Of a stretch of DNA of 64,000 nt, positions 9,258 to 17,738 are shown in pieces (the first letter of the stretch is position 1; every line of letters begins with the position of its first letter). A model generated the notes under the pieces. The model searched no databases and was not told where the DNA came from. It was given only the letters and a program-made list of their open reading frames with translations. Origin of the DNA: Prescottella subtropica (GTDB lineage Bacteria; Actinomycetota; Actinomycetes; Mycobacteriales; Mycobacteriaceae); the NCBI RefSeq assembly GCF_005434945.1, contig NZ_SKCH01000004.1, positions 186,001 to 250,000 of the forward strand, written 5' to 3'. The position numbers and the translations under genes are program-made.

Positions 9258-10342
9258 AGGACCACCACCGAGCGCAGCACCTCACCGCGGTGCATGGTCT
9301 CGAACGCCTGCTCGACGTCGCCGAGGCCGATGCGCTCGGTCACGAACTTCTCCAGCGGCAGCCGGCCCTGCCGGTACAGGTCGACGAGCATCGGGAAGTC
9401 CCGCTCGGGCAGGCAGTCGCCGTACCACGACGACTTCAAAGATCCACCGCGGGAGAAGAAGTCGACGAGCGGCATCTCGAGGGTCATGTCGGGGGTGGGG
9501 ACGCCGACGAGGACGACGGTGCCCGCGAGGTCGCGGCCGTAGAACGCCTGCTTCCAGGTTTCCGGGCGTCCCACGGCATCGACGACGACGTCGGTGCCGA
9601 AGCCGTCGGTGAGGTCCTGGATCGCCTCGACGACGTCGTCGACCTGCGAGGCGTCGATGGTGTGGGTGGCGCCGAGTTCCCGGGCCCATTCGAGCTTCTT
9701 CGGGTCCCGGTCGATCGCGATGATCGTGCCGGCCCCGGCGAGCCGCGATCCCATGATCGCGGCATCGCCGACGCCGCCGCAGCCGATGACGGTGACCGAA
9801 TCGCCGCGGGAGACGTTGCCGGTGTTCATGGCGGCACCCATGCCGGCCATGACACCGCAGCCGAGCAGTCCGACGACGGCCGGGTCGGCGGACGGGTCGA
9901 CCTTGGTGCACTGTCCGGCGTGGACGAGGGTCTTGTCGGCGAACGCGCCGATACCCAGGGCCGGGGTCAGCTCGGTGCCGTCCTCGAGGGTCATCTTCTG
10001 GGTGGCGTTGAACGTGTCGAAGCAGTACTGGGGGCGACCGCGCTTGCAGGCCCGGCACTTTCCGCACACAGCACGCCAGTTGAGGACGACGAAGTCACCG
10101 ACCTCGACGGTGTCGACACCCTCACCGACCGCCTCGACGACGCCGGCGGCCTCGTGCCCGAGGAGGAACGGGTACTCGTCGTTGATGCCGCCGTCGCGGT
10201 AGGTGAGATCGGTGTGGCAGACGCCGCACGCCGCGATCTTCACGACGGCCTCTCCCGGACCCGGATCGGGGATCGTGATGTTCACGAGCTCGACGGGGGC
10301 GCCCTTCGAGCGGGCGATGACGCCCCGGACCTGCTGCGGCAT
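9254..10342 (-). CDS. mscR: S-(hydroxymethyl)mycothiol dehydrogenase
   Basis: Oxidises the formaldehyde-mycothiol adduct with NAD (and can reduce S-nitrosomycothiol), a detoxification step in actinobacteria. The 362-residue class III zinc alcohol dehydrogenase shows the catalytic zinc site CGVCHTD and GHEAAGVV, the structural zinc cysteines [15 protein letters not shown], and the nucleotide-binding GCGGVGDAA. Sequence closely follows the MscR/AdhE2 type. ATG 10342 has GGAGAC five bases upstream. It forms a two-gene operon with the MBL hydrolase. Confidence 0.95.
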   Translation of the reverse strand: MPQQVRGVIARSKGAPVELVNITIPDPGPGEAVVKIAACGVCHTDLTYRDGGINDEYPFLLGHEAAGVVEAVGEGVDTVEVGDFVVLNWRAVCGKCRACKRGRPQYCFDTFNATQKMTLEDGTELTPALGIGAFADKTLVHAGQCTKVDPSADPAVVGLLGCGVMAGMGAAMNTGNVSRGDSVTVIGCGGVGDAAIMGSRLAGAGTIIAIDRDPKKLEWARELGATHTIDASQVDDVVEAIQDLTDGFGTDVVVDAVGRPETWKQAFYGRDLAGTVVLVGVPTPDMTLEMPLVDFFSRGGSLKSSWYGDCLPERDFPMLVDLYRQGRLPLEKFVTERIGLGDVEQAFETMHRGEVLRSVVVL

Positions 10343-10442
10343 GGTGTCTCCATTCGTCGACGGTGATCGTGCGGCGCACCCGTACGCGGTACGCGTTCGG
10401 GTACGAGGCTAGTCGGCAGCGAACACGCGGGAGACACGACGA

Positions 10443-10480
10443 CACCGCGAGCGGACGCACATGGCGCCCACCCGCGGTGC
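10443..10480. terminator. Imperfect hairpin downstream of the exported protein gene
   Basis: CACCGCGAGCGG and CCACCCGCGGTG pair with two mismatches around a 14-nt loop, 19 bases beyond the stop of the gene at 10499. The sequence resembles the hairpin at 11327-11365, which follows the neighbouring exported-protein gene in the same relative place. Confidence 0.55.
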
Positions 10481-10498
10481 ACGGTTCGAACTCGGTAC

Positions 10499-11083
10499 CT
10501 ACTTCAGCAGACCGTCCAGGGAGGACAGTGAACCGAACAGGGCACCGAAGTCGGCGTCCTCCGCGGAGCCGAGGCCGGACTGCTCGGTGGTCTCGCCACC
10601 GGTGCCGGGCTGCTCGGTGGTGTCACCGCCGCAGTCGGTCGACAGGGCGGCCGCGGTGAACTTGAAGGACTCGTTGACGACGACGTCGCCGTAGTTGTTG
10701 CTGTCATCATTTTTCTTGATGTGGATGACGATGTCGTTGTTGGAGTTGCTGTCGTCCGTGCCCCCGGTGCCGATCTGCCCCACGGGCGTGTTGCCTTCGC
10801 CGTTGTCGGGCTTCGGGTTCAGAATGTCGACGTAATTCTGGAGGATGTCGTCGAGTTCCTTCGAGGTCAGCCCGTCCTTGTTCCCGCCTTCCGGAACGCG
10901 GATGGTGGGACCGTCGGGTTTCGTGCCGCCGTCTACGCCGGGGTTCTCGGGGGTCGTGATCGGGGGCGTGCACGGGGCGGCCGGCGTGGTGGTGTCGGCG
11001 CCGGCGGGTGCGGTGAAGGCCAGCATGCCGGCCGCGACGGCGGCGGACACGGCGATTCCGGTGCGGAAGATCTTCGTGGACAT
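10499..11083 (-). CDS. Exported protein of unknown function, Asn/Asp/Gly-rich
   Basis: A 194-residue protein with a clear Sec signal peptide (residues 1-29, MSTKIFRTG... ending AGA before DTTTP). The mature part is low in hydrophobics: a Pro/Thr segment, a helical LTSKELDDILQNYVDILNPKP stretch, then a Ser/Asn/Asp run and a C-terminal SLSSLDGLLK tail. Two cysteines only. No known domain. ATG 11083 has AGGAG five bases upstream. Its upstream region shares a 16-bp identical block and a second block with the gene starting at 14029, suggesting common control. The Leu/Ser-rich tail resembles those of the next two exported proteins. Confidence 0.75.
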   Translation of the reverse strand: MSTKIFRTGIAVSAAVAAGMLAFTAPAGADTTTPAAPCTPPITTPENPGVDGGTKPDGPTIRVPEGGNKDGLTSKELDDILQNYVDILNPKPDNGEGNTPVGQIGTGGTDDSNSNNDIVIHIKKNDDSNNYGDVVVNESFKFTAAALSTDCGGDTTEQPGTGGETTEQSGLGSAEDADFGALFGSLSSLDGLLK

Positions 11084-11184
11084 GGGACTCCTGCTTTCTC
11101 GACCGAACGGTCGAAGCCTTGGTAGGGGAGATCGATCAGTGACCATGCAACACGACCCGCGGGTCGAATCGGTATCGAAACCGA

Positions 11185-11247
11185 AACTGTATCGATCAAG
11201 TAAAGAGATAAGGGTCGTACGGAATTTTAATGTGAAATCACTTGCGG
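11185..11247 (-). promoter_or_regulatory. Shared upstream element, copy 1
   Basis: Contains AACTGTATCGATCAAG (11185-11200) and, 31 bases on, GTGAAATCACTTGCGG (11232-11247). The first is identical and the second nearly identical to blocks upstream of the gene at 14029. Read on the minus strand, TTGATC may act as a -35, with GATACC 17 bases later as a weak -10. Distance to the start codon is about 100 bases. Confidence 0.6.
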
Positions 11248-11326
11248 CAGTGATGAATCAATACTGTCCATGTGATTATCCATCGGGTCGTTCGGCATGT
11301 TTCGTGCATCGTCGCAGGAAGCGACG

Positions 11327-11365
11327 ACACCGCGGGCGGATGCGTGAAGCATCCACCCGCGGTGT
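11327..11365. terminator. Hairpin terminator after the Ig-like protein gene
   Basis: A 17-bp stem with one mismatch and loop GTGAA: left arm 11327-11343 begins ACACCGCGGG, right arm 11349-11365 ends CCCGCGGTGT. It lies 39 bases beyond the stop of the gene at 11405. Confidence 0.75.
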
Positions 11366-11404
11366 GTGATTCGGCCGGGAGACGTTTCACCGGCCGGTCG
11401 GGTG

Positions 11405-12574
11405 TCAGTTCCCGAGCGATCCCGTCAACGATCCGAGCGACGGCAGCTCCGTCGACCCGGTGGCGCTGCCCGACGTGCCGCCCTCGACCGTCACGGTCGC
11501 ATCGGTGGACAGCGACGGACGGTGGATGCCGTTGCCGACGTACCGCGCCGCCACCGTGTGGTCGCCGCCGCGGTCGAACGTGTAGGTGAACGTCGCCGTG
11601 CCGTCGACTACCGGCACCTCGCCCACCTGGATGTTGTCGACGAGGAACGCGACGTTGCCGTCCGCCGGCGCGGGAGTGACCGTCGCCGAGAACGTCACGG
11701 GCGTACCGGCATCCGCGGTCTCGGGGGCCGTGACCGCGGTCGCCGAGACGTCGCCGGTCTGCTCACCGACCGCGATCGTGGCCAGCGGGCCGCCGCCACG
11801 GTTCAGCGGCGCGGAATCTTCCTTTGCGTCCTTCGCGACGCACCGCGTCGGAGCCCATTGATCGCCACCGAACTTCGCGAGGGCAAGGAAGGTGTTGTAG
11901 TTGCCGTCGTCGCCCAGGTTCGCCGCCGTGCCGGCGGTACGCAGTTTCGGGGTGATCTCACCGCCCGCACCGGCTGTGACCGTGACATCGATCGCCGGCA
12001 GCTGGAACCACGTCGAGCCGTCGGCGCTGGGGGTGCCGTCGAGGTAGTTCTTCGTCTTCGCGGCGAAGATGCCGCCGGTACTCTTCTTGTCGGCCTTGGG
12101 GCTGTTGCCGATCACCTCGTTGTCGCCGGACAGTCGCAGGATCGTGCCGGCGTCGTCGACGTCACCGTTCTCATTTACCTGCAACACGTTTGCCGCAGTT
12201 CCGGTGAGCCCGATACCGGTGCCCGGAACCACCGTCGCGTCGACGAACGTGGCATTGTCCGGCAGTTGGTAGTCGACCTTCATCCGCGACACGTTGGTGG
12301 TGGTGGCTCCACTGTCCTTGTCCGGGTAGGACGACGGCGCCGGCTGGATCCGGTACGTGAACGTCTGGCCGGGATCGACACGATCCGGGGTGTCGACGGT
12401 GAACGCGTGCTGGGCCGGTTTGTGGACCGTGAGGAGCGCGTCCGCCCGGCACTGTGCGTTGAACGGCGTCGTGACCGTCGCGGCCGAGGCCGGGGCCGCC
12501 GACAGTACGATCCCGGCCGCGATACCGGTGGCGCACACCGGGGCGAGGTAACGCATGACAGGCCTGTCAGTCAT
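11405..12574 (-). CDS. Exported protein with a C-terminal bacterial Ig-like domain
   Basis: A 389-residue exported protein. Residues 1-32 form a signal peptide (hydrophobic core CATGIAAGIVLSAAP, cleavage after ASA). Residues about 33-250 are a beta-rich domain with two cysteines (QCRADALL and TRCVAKD) of no recognised family; residues about 275-362 are one Ig-like repeat domain with the typical GTPVTFSATVTPAPADGNVAFLVDN and GDHTVAARYVGN strands; the tail is Ser/Gly/Leu rich (SLGSLTGSLGN). Likely cell-surface or secreted, possibly adhesive or structural. ATG 12574 has AGGAAG six bases upstream. It follows the gene at 12611 by 36 bases, so the two may share a transcript. Confidence 0.8.
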   Translation of the reverse strand: MTDRPVMRYLAPVCATGIAAGIVLSAAPASAATVTTPFNAQCRADALLTVHKPAQHAFTVDTPDRVDPGQTFTYRIQPAPSSYPDKDSGATTTNVSRMKVDYQLPDNATFVDATVVPGTGIGLTGTAANVLQVNENGDVDDAGTILRLSGDNEVIGNSPKADKKSTGGIFAAKTKNYLDGTPSADGSTWFQLPAIDVTVTAGAGGEITPKLRTAGTAANLGDDGNYNTFLALAKFGGDQWAPTRCVAKDAKEDSAPLNRGGGPLATIAVGEQTGDVSATAVTAPETADAGTPVTFSATVTPAPADGNVAFLVDNIQVGEVPVVDGTATFTYTFDRGGDHTVAARYVGNGIHRPSLSTDATVTVEGGTSGSATGSTELPSLGSLTGSLGN

Positions 12575-12610
12575 GGTGTCTTCCTAAAGAATTCGAAGGG
12601 GGAGAGCCGG

Positions 12611-14029
12611 TCAGGAGCCGAAGGGGAGCTGTCCGAGGGAGCCGAACGACGGCAACTCGAGTGAACCGGTGTCGACGCCGGGAACACCGACGCTGACCGT
12701 GGCGGGCGCGGACGTCGACTCGTTGGCGGCGGTGTGGCCGCTGTAGCGGGCGGTGACCGTGAACTTGCCGGTCTGCGCGAAGGAATGCGTCGTCGACGCG
12801 AACCCGTTGACCACCGGGACGGGTGCCCCGATCGCGGTGTCGCCGACGTAGAACTGGATCGTGCCCCCGTACGGTGCCGGGGCGACGGTGGCCGTCAGCG
12901 TCACCGGGATCGCGGGTAGCGTGGCCGCCGGCGCGTTGACGGTGGTGACGGTGTCACCGGGCTGTGCCGGCGAAATATTCAGCGGCGCAGGATTGGACGT
13001 CGACGTCGCGAATCCGGTGCCGGTGAACACCGCGGTGATCGTGTGGTCACCGGCGTCGTCGAAGATGTGGGTGCCGGTCGCTTCGCCGTCGACGACGGGG
13101 ACCGCGTCACCGATCGGTGTCTCGCCGGACCGGAACTGGACGGTGCCGTCCACCGGGATCTGCGCGGACACCGTCGCGGTGAACGTCACGGGCTGGCCGG
13201 CCTTGCCGGTGTTCGGGGCCAGCAGGGAGATGCTGGTGGCCAGGTCCTTGTGCTGCACCTCGATCGGGGTGGGCGCGGACTCGGAGGCCGCGTAGCCGAA
13301 CGCGTTACCGAGGAACTTCGCCGTGACCGTGCGGGTTCCGGCGTGCAGGAACGTGGCCTTGATATTCGCGGTGCCGTCCGCCGACGACACCGTGTTCGCG
13401 GTCCCGAGTTCGACGTCGCCGTCGTAGAAGGTGACCTTGTTGCCCGACTTGTAGGGCAGGATCCCGCCGGACTGCAGCGACACCTTCGCCTTGAGGGTGG
13501 TTTGAACACCGGTCTCGATCGCATCGGTGTTCGGGAGGATCTCGACGACGGTGGCGACGTCCTGCTCGCTGGCGCCGATGCCGCCGTCGGCGCTGCTCGC
13601 CGCGGCGGTTCCGGGGATCTTGTTGATCGTTCCGCCACCGAGGTACTGGACGGTGACGGTGTGCGGTCCGGAGGTGGTGAACGTGTGCTTGAACGTGAAC
13701 AGGCCGGTGGAGCCGGCCTTCTTCTGGTCGCCGACCGGTGCGCCGTCGACGACGAACTGGAACATGCCGCCGTTGACGCCCTTGTCGGCCTCGATGCCGA
13801 AGACCTGGGCCTTGATATCGAACTCGAGACCGGTCTTCACCTGGGTCGGCATCGTCAGATCGACCCGCGTCGCGAACTCGTCGGCGGCAGGTTCGTCGGC
13901 GAGCTGGATGGGTGACCCGTTGGGCGCCGCAGGGGCAGGTTCGGCGACGGCCTGACCGGTGAAGAACAGCATCGTGCCGGCCGTCGTGGCCGCGGTGGTG
14001 AGCGCGATCCGGCGCCATCGGTGTGTCAT
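12611..14029 (-). CDS. Exported protein with four Ig-like repeat domains
   Basis: A 472-residue exported protein: signal peptide 1-29 (hydrophobic ALTTAATTAGTMLFFTGQAVA), then four tandem bacterial Ig-like (Big_3/Big_5-type) domains at roughly 48-140, 148-240, 252-338 and 348-432, each with the pattern VTFTATV...GTVQFxxGxxxIG...GxHTxTAxFxG. The tail is again Leu/Ser rich (ELPSFGSLGQLPFGS). No LPXTG motif, lipobox or C-terminal membrane segment, so it is probably secreted or held non-covalently. ATG 14029 follows AGGAG by six bases. The upstream region carries the element shared with the gene at 11083. Confidence 0.85.
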   Translation of the reverse strand: MTHRWRRIALTTAATTAGTMLFFTGQAVAEPAPAAPNGSPIQLADEPAADEFATRVDLTMPTQVKTGLEFDIKAQVFGIEADKGVNGGMFQFVVDGAPVGDQKKAGSTGLFTFKHTFTTSGPHTVTVQYLGGGTINKIPGTAAASSADGGIGASEQDVATVVEILPNTDAIETGVQTTLKAKVSLQSGGILPYKSGNKVTFYDGDVELGTANTVSSADGTANIKATFLHAGTRTVTAKFLGNAFGYAASESAPTPIEVQHKDLATSISLLAPNTGKAGQPVTFTATVSAQIPVDGTVQFRSGETPIGDAVPVVDGEATGTHIFDDAGDHTITAVFTGTGFATSTSNPAPLNISPAQPGDTVTTVNAPAATLPAIPVTLTATVAPAPYGGTIQFYVGDTAIGAPVPVVNGFASTTHSFAQTGKFTVTARYSGHTAANESTSAPATVSVGVPGVDTGSLELPSFGSLGQLPFGS

Positions 14030-14127
14030 GGGTGAAACTCCTGAATTTCGAAGAGGGGGACGTCTCCGGAGCGGAGTAGAACGTGTTTCACCTAACACCG
14101 GTTCGCAAGCGGGCATACGAGAAATTT

Positions 14128-14195
14128 CAACTGTATCGATCAAGCGGCAATTTTGAACGGTCGTCCAGAAGGTTTGTGCGTGAAATCTGTTGCGG
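14128..14195 (-). promoter_or_regulatory. Shared upstream element, copy 2
   Basis: AACTGTATCGATCAAG at 14129-14144 is identical to 11185-11200, and GTGAAATCTGTTGCGG at 14180-14195 differs from 11232-11247 at two bases. The minus-strand reading gives TTGATC, 17 bases, TCGTAT as a possible promoter, about 100 bases before ATG 14029. Confidence 0.6.
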
Positions 14196-14237
14196 TGGAG
14201 AGTTGCTCGTGGGTGGTTCGCGGCGCTATGGAAAATA

Positions 14238-14543
14238 TCAGGTCGGTCGGATTGTTTCCGGTGAACGACTCTCGCCGGGTAGGGTGCGGTCTTCGCGGGC
14301 GTCGACGGGCCCGGGCGTGAACCGGTCCCGCGTCGAATCACTGGACCGGTCCGTGGGGGCGGGGTCCGAGTCGGCGTTCGGCCGCCTGTCGCCTCTGCCG
14401 TCGTCGTCGAGCAGGCCCGCCAAAGGTGCTGCCGAACAGAATTGTTCGAGTCTGAACAGGCGTCCTGGGTGGTCCTGCGGCAGGTAGTGGTAGACGCCGA
14501 ACGCGAGGATGGCGATGCAGGTGAAAGAGGCCAGAGTGCTCAT
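14238..14543 (-). CDS. Small single-pass membrane protein, unrecognised
   Basis: A possible 101-residue protein: an N-terminal hydrophobic segment (TLASFTCIAILAFGVYHYL) and a long hydrophilic, Asp/Arg-rich tail (DDDGRGDRRPNADSDPAPTDRSSD). Codon third positions are GC rich, in line with true genes here. There is no good ribosome site before ATG 14543. It diverges from the MocR regulator across a 63-base gap containing TGGCC repeats, and MocR proteins commonly control a divergent neighbour. No family is recognised and expression is unproven. Confidence 0.45.
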   Translation of the reverse strand: MSTLASFTCIAILAFGVYHYLPQDHPGRLFRLEQFCSAAPLAGLLDDDGRGDRRPNADSDPAPTDRSSDSTRDRFTPGPVDAREDRTLPGESRSPETIRPT

Positions 14544-14565
14544 ATTGACGAGTCTGTCGGGTAAG

Positions 14566-14604
14566 TGGCCTTGAGATGAATGGCCAGAATGCGAATACTG
14601 GCCT
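14566..14604. promoter_or_regulatory. Three TGGCC repeats, candidate MocR binding site
   Basis: TGGCCT (14566), TGGCCA (14581) and TGGCCT (14599) are spaced 15 and 18 bases apart; the last two also form a perfect inverted repeat GGCCAG-N10-CTGGCC. They occupy the gap between the MocR gene and the divergent small membrane protein gene. MocR regulators are known to use repeated sites and to control divergent genes and themselves. Confidence 0.55.
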
Positions 14605-14606
14605 GC

Positions 14607-16070
14607 ATGATGATGCATGCCGTGAGTGCCCGCGCAGTCGGCCGCGATCTCGGCGGTTGGCGGGACGACGCCGGACGACGTCCCGCGTACCGCGCGCTGG
14701 CCGACGGAATCCGGTTGTTGGTCCACGACGGACGGATTCCACTCGGCGCAGCGTTGCCGGGGGAGCGGGAACTGGCTGCCGAACTGAACGTCAGTCGCAC
14801 CACGGTCACCACCGCGTACTCGGTTCTGCGGGAGGACGGCTACCTGTCGAGTCGGCAGGGCTCGCGGAGCACGGTCGCGATGCCGGCGGCTGTCGGCAAC
14901 GTTCGCGTCGCGGGTCCGCGGTATGCGGCCGGTGGCGATGTCGTCGACCTGAGCTATGCGGCGATGGCGGCTCCGGCGCACGAGGTTCGGGGTGCGTACG
15001 AGGCTGCACTGCAGGATCTTCCACCGTTCCTCGACACACACGGTATGGAGCCGCACGGCATCGGCGCGCTACGGGAAGTGATCGCTGCGCGCTACCGGGC
15101 GCGGGGACTCGAGACATCGGCCGCGCAGATCATGGTCACCTCCGGTGCGCAGCAGGCGATCCAGTTGCTGCTCGGGGCACTCACCGCGCCCGGCGATCGG
15201 GTCCTCGTCGACCATCCGACGTATCCCAATGCACTGGAAGCGATCCGACGTGCAGGCGGCCGCCCCGTACCGGTGCCGGTGCGCCCGGAAGGTGGGGCGT
15301 CGCACAGCTGGGATCTCGACGGGATCCGCAGCGCGGCACGGCAGACCGCGGCCCGGATGGCGTATCTCGTCCCGGACTTCCACAATCCGACCGGACTGTG
15401 CCTCGACGACACCGGCCGCGCGGAACTCGTCCGGATCGCCCGCGACACTCGGATGGCGCTCGTCGTCGACGAGACGATGGTCGACGTGTGGCTCGACGCT
15501 CCGCCCCCGCCGCCGGTCGCGTCGTACCTGCGTGGCGGTGGCGCGGACGTCGTCACGATCGGGTCGATGTCCAAGTCGCACTGGGGTGGACTACGGGTCG
15601 GCTGGATTCGGGCCGCACCGGAGCTGATCACACGTTTGATCGGAGCCCGGTCCGCGAACGATCTCGGCACACCCGTGATGGACCAGCTCGCCGCCGTGCA
15701 CCTGGCGGGGCTCGGGGACACCCCGGTCGCGGAACGGCGGGAGACCCTGCGGGTGCAGCGGTCGGTGCTGCTCGACGAGTTGTCGGCGCGGCTACCGGAC
15801 TGGGTGCCCACGGTGGGCGCCGGCGGGATGTCGTTGTGGCTGAGGATGCCGGCACCGGTGTCGACGGCGCTTGCGGCGACGGCCCCGAGTCACGGTGTGG
15901 TGCTCGCAGCCGGCCCCCGGTTCGGGGTGGAGGGCGCATTCGAACGCTTCGTCCGGCTGCCGTACGCGCGGCCCGCCGACGAACTGCGTCGCGCCGTCGC
16001 GGGAATCGCGTCCGCCTACGACGCGCTCGGTGTCACCCGTGAACCCGCGGAACCGGCGCTCGTGGTGTAG
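14607..16070 (+). CDS. MocR/PdxR-family regulator (GntR wHTH fused to an aminotransferase-like domain)
   Basis: Transcription factor made of an N-terminal GntR winged helix and a class I aminotransferase-like PLP-sensing domain, about 487 residues. The DNA-binding part reads YRALADGIRLLVHDGRIPLGAALPGERELAAELNVSRTTVTTAY; the PLP lysine is in SMSKSHWGGLRVGW, with the PDFHNPTG substrate loop. Several ATGs cluster at 14580-14613; I take 14607 because the earlier ones lie inside the TGGCC repeats and none has a ribosome site, so translation may be leaderless. Ligand is unknown: MocR members sense PLP or amino compounds. A likely target is the divergent gene at 14543. Confidence 0.88.
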   Translation: MMMHAVSARAVGRDLGGWRDDAGRRPAYRALADGIRLLVHDGRIPLGAALPGERELAAELNVSRTTVTTAYSVLREDGYLSSRQGSRSTVAMPAAVGNVRVAGPRYAAGGDVVDLSYAAMAAPAHEVRGAYEAALQDLPPFLDTHGMEPHGIGALREVIAARYRARGLETSAAQIMVTSGAQQAIQLLLGALTAPGDRVLVDHPTYPNALEAIRRAGGRPVPVPVRPEGGASHSWDLDGIRSAARQTAARMAYLVPDFHNPTGLCLDDTGRAELVRIARDTRMALVVDETMVDVWLDAPPPPPVASYLRGGGADVVTIGSMSKSHWGGLRVGWIRAAPELITRLIGARSANDLGTPVMDQLAAVHLAGLGDTPVAERRETLRVQRSVLLDELSARLPDWVPTVGAGGMSLWLRMPAPVSTALAATAPSHGVVLAAGPRFGVEGAFERFVRLPYARPADELRRAVAGIASAYDALGVTREPAEPALVV

Positions 16071-16084
16071 GCGGCTGCGCCGCT

Positions 16085-16126
16085 TGTGCGCCTTTTTGGT
16101 AGTAGCAGCTACCAAAAAGGCGCACA
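16085..16126. terminator. Perfect bidirectional hairpin between convergent genes
   Basis: An 18-bp perfect stem, left arm TGTGCGCCTTTTTGGTAG (16085-16102), loop TAGCAG, right arm 16109-16126. The A/T tracts inside the arms give a T-run on each strand, so it can terminate both the MocR gene and the convergent CoA-transferase gene, whose stop is 5 bases away. Confidence 0.85.
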
Positions 16127-16130
16127 GGTG

Positions 16131-17231
16131 TCAGCGCCAGAGGGTGTCGATGTCCGTCGCGACCCGGGCCGGGGGTTCCGGTGTGCGGGTGGGGGTGCGG
16201 GAGAAGCGGGGCGCCGGGAAGTGCTGGGTGACGCCGTCGATCTCGACGAGCGCGCCGCGGGCGGCGATGTGCGGGTCCTGCGGGGCCTCGGCGAACGTGA
16301 GGACGGGTGTGGTGCAGGCGTCGGTGCCGTCGAAGATCTTGGTCCACTCGTCGCGGGTCTTGGTCAGGAACCGGTCGGTGAGGGCCTGCCGCAGTTCGTC
16401 CCAGCGGGACGCGTCGTGCTGGTTCGGTAGTGCGGACGGATCCAACTCGAGCAGACGCAGCAGTTCGGCGTAGAACTGTGGTTCGATCGCGCCGACAGCC
16501 ATGTACTTGCCGTCGGAGGTCTCGTAGGTGTCGTAGTAGGGGGCGCCGCCGTCGAGCATGTTGACGCCGCGCTCGTCGTTCCACATGCCGGCGCCGCGGA
16601 AGCTCCACATCATGTGCGACAGGGCGAGGGTGCCGTCGATCATGGCGGCGTCGACGACCTGCCCCTGCCCCGACGTCTGTCGTTCGACGAGGGCGGCGAG
16701 GATGCCGAAGATCAGGAACATGGAGCCACCGCCGAAGTCGCCCACCATGTTCAGGGGCGGGACGGGACGTTCGCCGCGACGGCCGATGGCGTGCAGGACA
16801 CCGGTCAGGGAGATGTAGTTGATGTCGTGGCCGGCGGACTGTGCGAGCGGGCCCTCCTGGCCCCAGCCGGTCATCCGCCCGTAGACCAGGCGCGGGTTGC
16901 GCTCGAGGGCCACGTCGGGACCCAGACCCATGCGTTCGGTGACGCCGGGCCGGAAGCCCTCGACGAGGACATCGGCACGCTCGATCAGGCCGAGGACCTT
17001 CTCGATGTCGGCGGGATCCTTGAGGTTCGCCTCGACGACCCGCCGGTTGCGCTGCGTCTGGCTGGCACGTTTGCCCTCGGTGGGCAGCTGCCCGGCCCGC
17101 TGGATGCACACGACGTCCGCGCCGAGGTCGGCGAGCAGCAGCGCTGCGTGCGGACCTGGGCCGATCCCGGACAGTTCGACGACGCGGATCCCGGTCAGTG
17201 GGCCCTTGCGCTCGGCACCTGCAGTTGTCAC
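16131..17231 (-). CDS. CaiB/BaiF-family CoA transferase, alpha-methylacyl-CoA racemase type
   Basis: A 366-residue family III CoA transferase/racemase. It matches the alpha-methylacyl-CoA racemase (Mcr) branch: the N-terminal [51 protein letters not shown], then [11 protein letters not shown] with His135 and [10 protein letters not shown] with Asp165, which correspond by spacing to the catalytic His126/Asp156 pair of M. tuberculosis MCR. Role would be epimerising 2-methyl branched acyl-CoAs, such as those from sterol side chains or branched lipids. GTG 17231 has AGAGG six bases upstream. Confidence 0.88.
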   Translation of the reverse strand: MTTAGAERKGPLTGIRVVELSGIGPGPHAALLLADLGADVVCIQRAGQLPTEGKRASQTQRNRRVVEANLKDPADIEKVLGLIERADVLVEGFRPGVTERMGLGPDVALERNPRLVYGRMTGWGQEGPLAQSAGHDINYISLTGVLHAIGRRGERPVPPLNMVGDFGGGSMFLIFGILAALVERQTSGQGQVVDAAMIDGTLALSHMMWSFRGAGMWNDERGVNMLDGGAPYYDTYETSDGKYMAVGAIEPQFYAELLRLLELDPSALPNQHDASRWDELRQALTDRFLTKTRDEWTKIFDGTDACTTPVLTFAEAPQDPHIAARGALVEIDGVTQHFPAPRFSRTPTRTPEPPARVATDIDTLWR

Positions 17232-17359
17232 GTCACACCTCTTTCTGGATGGAACAGCCGATTCGTGTGACGGTAACCCGTCCGAATGCTCCGGTGTGGT
17301 CCGGGTCACCGTGTTTCGTCCTCTTGTTCGTGGTGCGGTTCGCGGGCACAGTGGACGGC

Positions 17360-17737
17360 ATGGCCTTCCCGGAAGCTCTCGTCGCGTTCGTGGCCAGTAC
17401 CGATCTGGACGTGTCGTCGATGTTCTACGTCGACACCCTCGGTCTGGCCGTCACGGAGCGGACACCGTTCGCGCTCGTCGTCGACGGTGGCGGCACCGAA
17501 CTGCGGATCACGCTGGTGCAGTCCAAGGTCGACACCGGCTACACGGTCCTCGGCTGGCGCACCGCGGATCTCGCGGCGAGCGTCGAGGAACTGCGCGGCA
17601 AGGGCGTCGAGTTCCTGCGCTACCAGGGCATGGATCAGGACGAGCACGACGCGTGGACGGCGCCCGACGGTACCCGCGTCGCCTGGTTCCGGGATCCGCA
17701 CGGCAACGTGCTCTCGCTCCATCAGCCACACCGGTGA
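17360..17737 (+). CDS. VOC (glyoxalase/bleomycin-resistance fold) family protein
   Basis: A 125-residue single VOC-domain protein with paired beta-alpha-beta-beta-beta units: [36 protein letters not shown] and [23 protein letters not shown]...[29 protein letters not shown]. The C-terminal [11 protein letters not shown] is the family's metal-ligand strand. Substrate is unknown; roles in this fold include isomerases, dioxygenases and antibiotic binding. I used ATG 17360; a longer frame upstream is antisense to the racemase gene start. One base separates it from the alpha/beta hydrolase gene, so they are cotranscribed. Confidence 0.85.
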   Translation: MAFPEALVAFVASTDLDVSSMFYVDTLGLAVTERTPFALVVDGGGTELRITLVQSKVDTGYTVLGWRTADLAASVEELRGKGVEFLRYQGMDQDEHDAWTAPDGTRVAWFRDPHGNVLSLHQPHR

Positions 17738-17738
17738 C

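Larger units (their letters stand above)
11084..11404. other. 321-bp AT-richer intergenic region
   Basis: No convincing gene lies here. It holds the promoter region of the minus-strand gene at 11083, including the shared element at 11185-11247, and at the other end the hairpin (11327-11365) that follows the gene at 11405. The middle is unusually AT rich for this genome (ggaattttaatgtgaaatc), as expected of a regulated promoter. Confidence 0.7.

Noticed and set aside
10443-10495. tRNA-like GGTTCGAA segment near 10484
   Set aside because: No acceptor stem, D-loop or anticodon arm can be folded around it; it is chance similarity to a T-loop.
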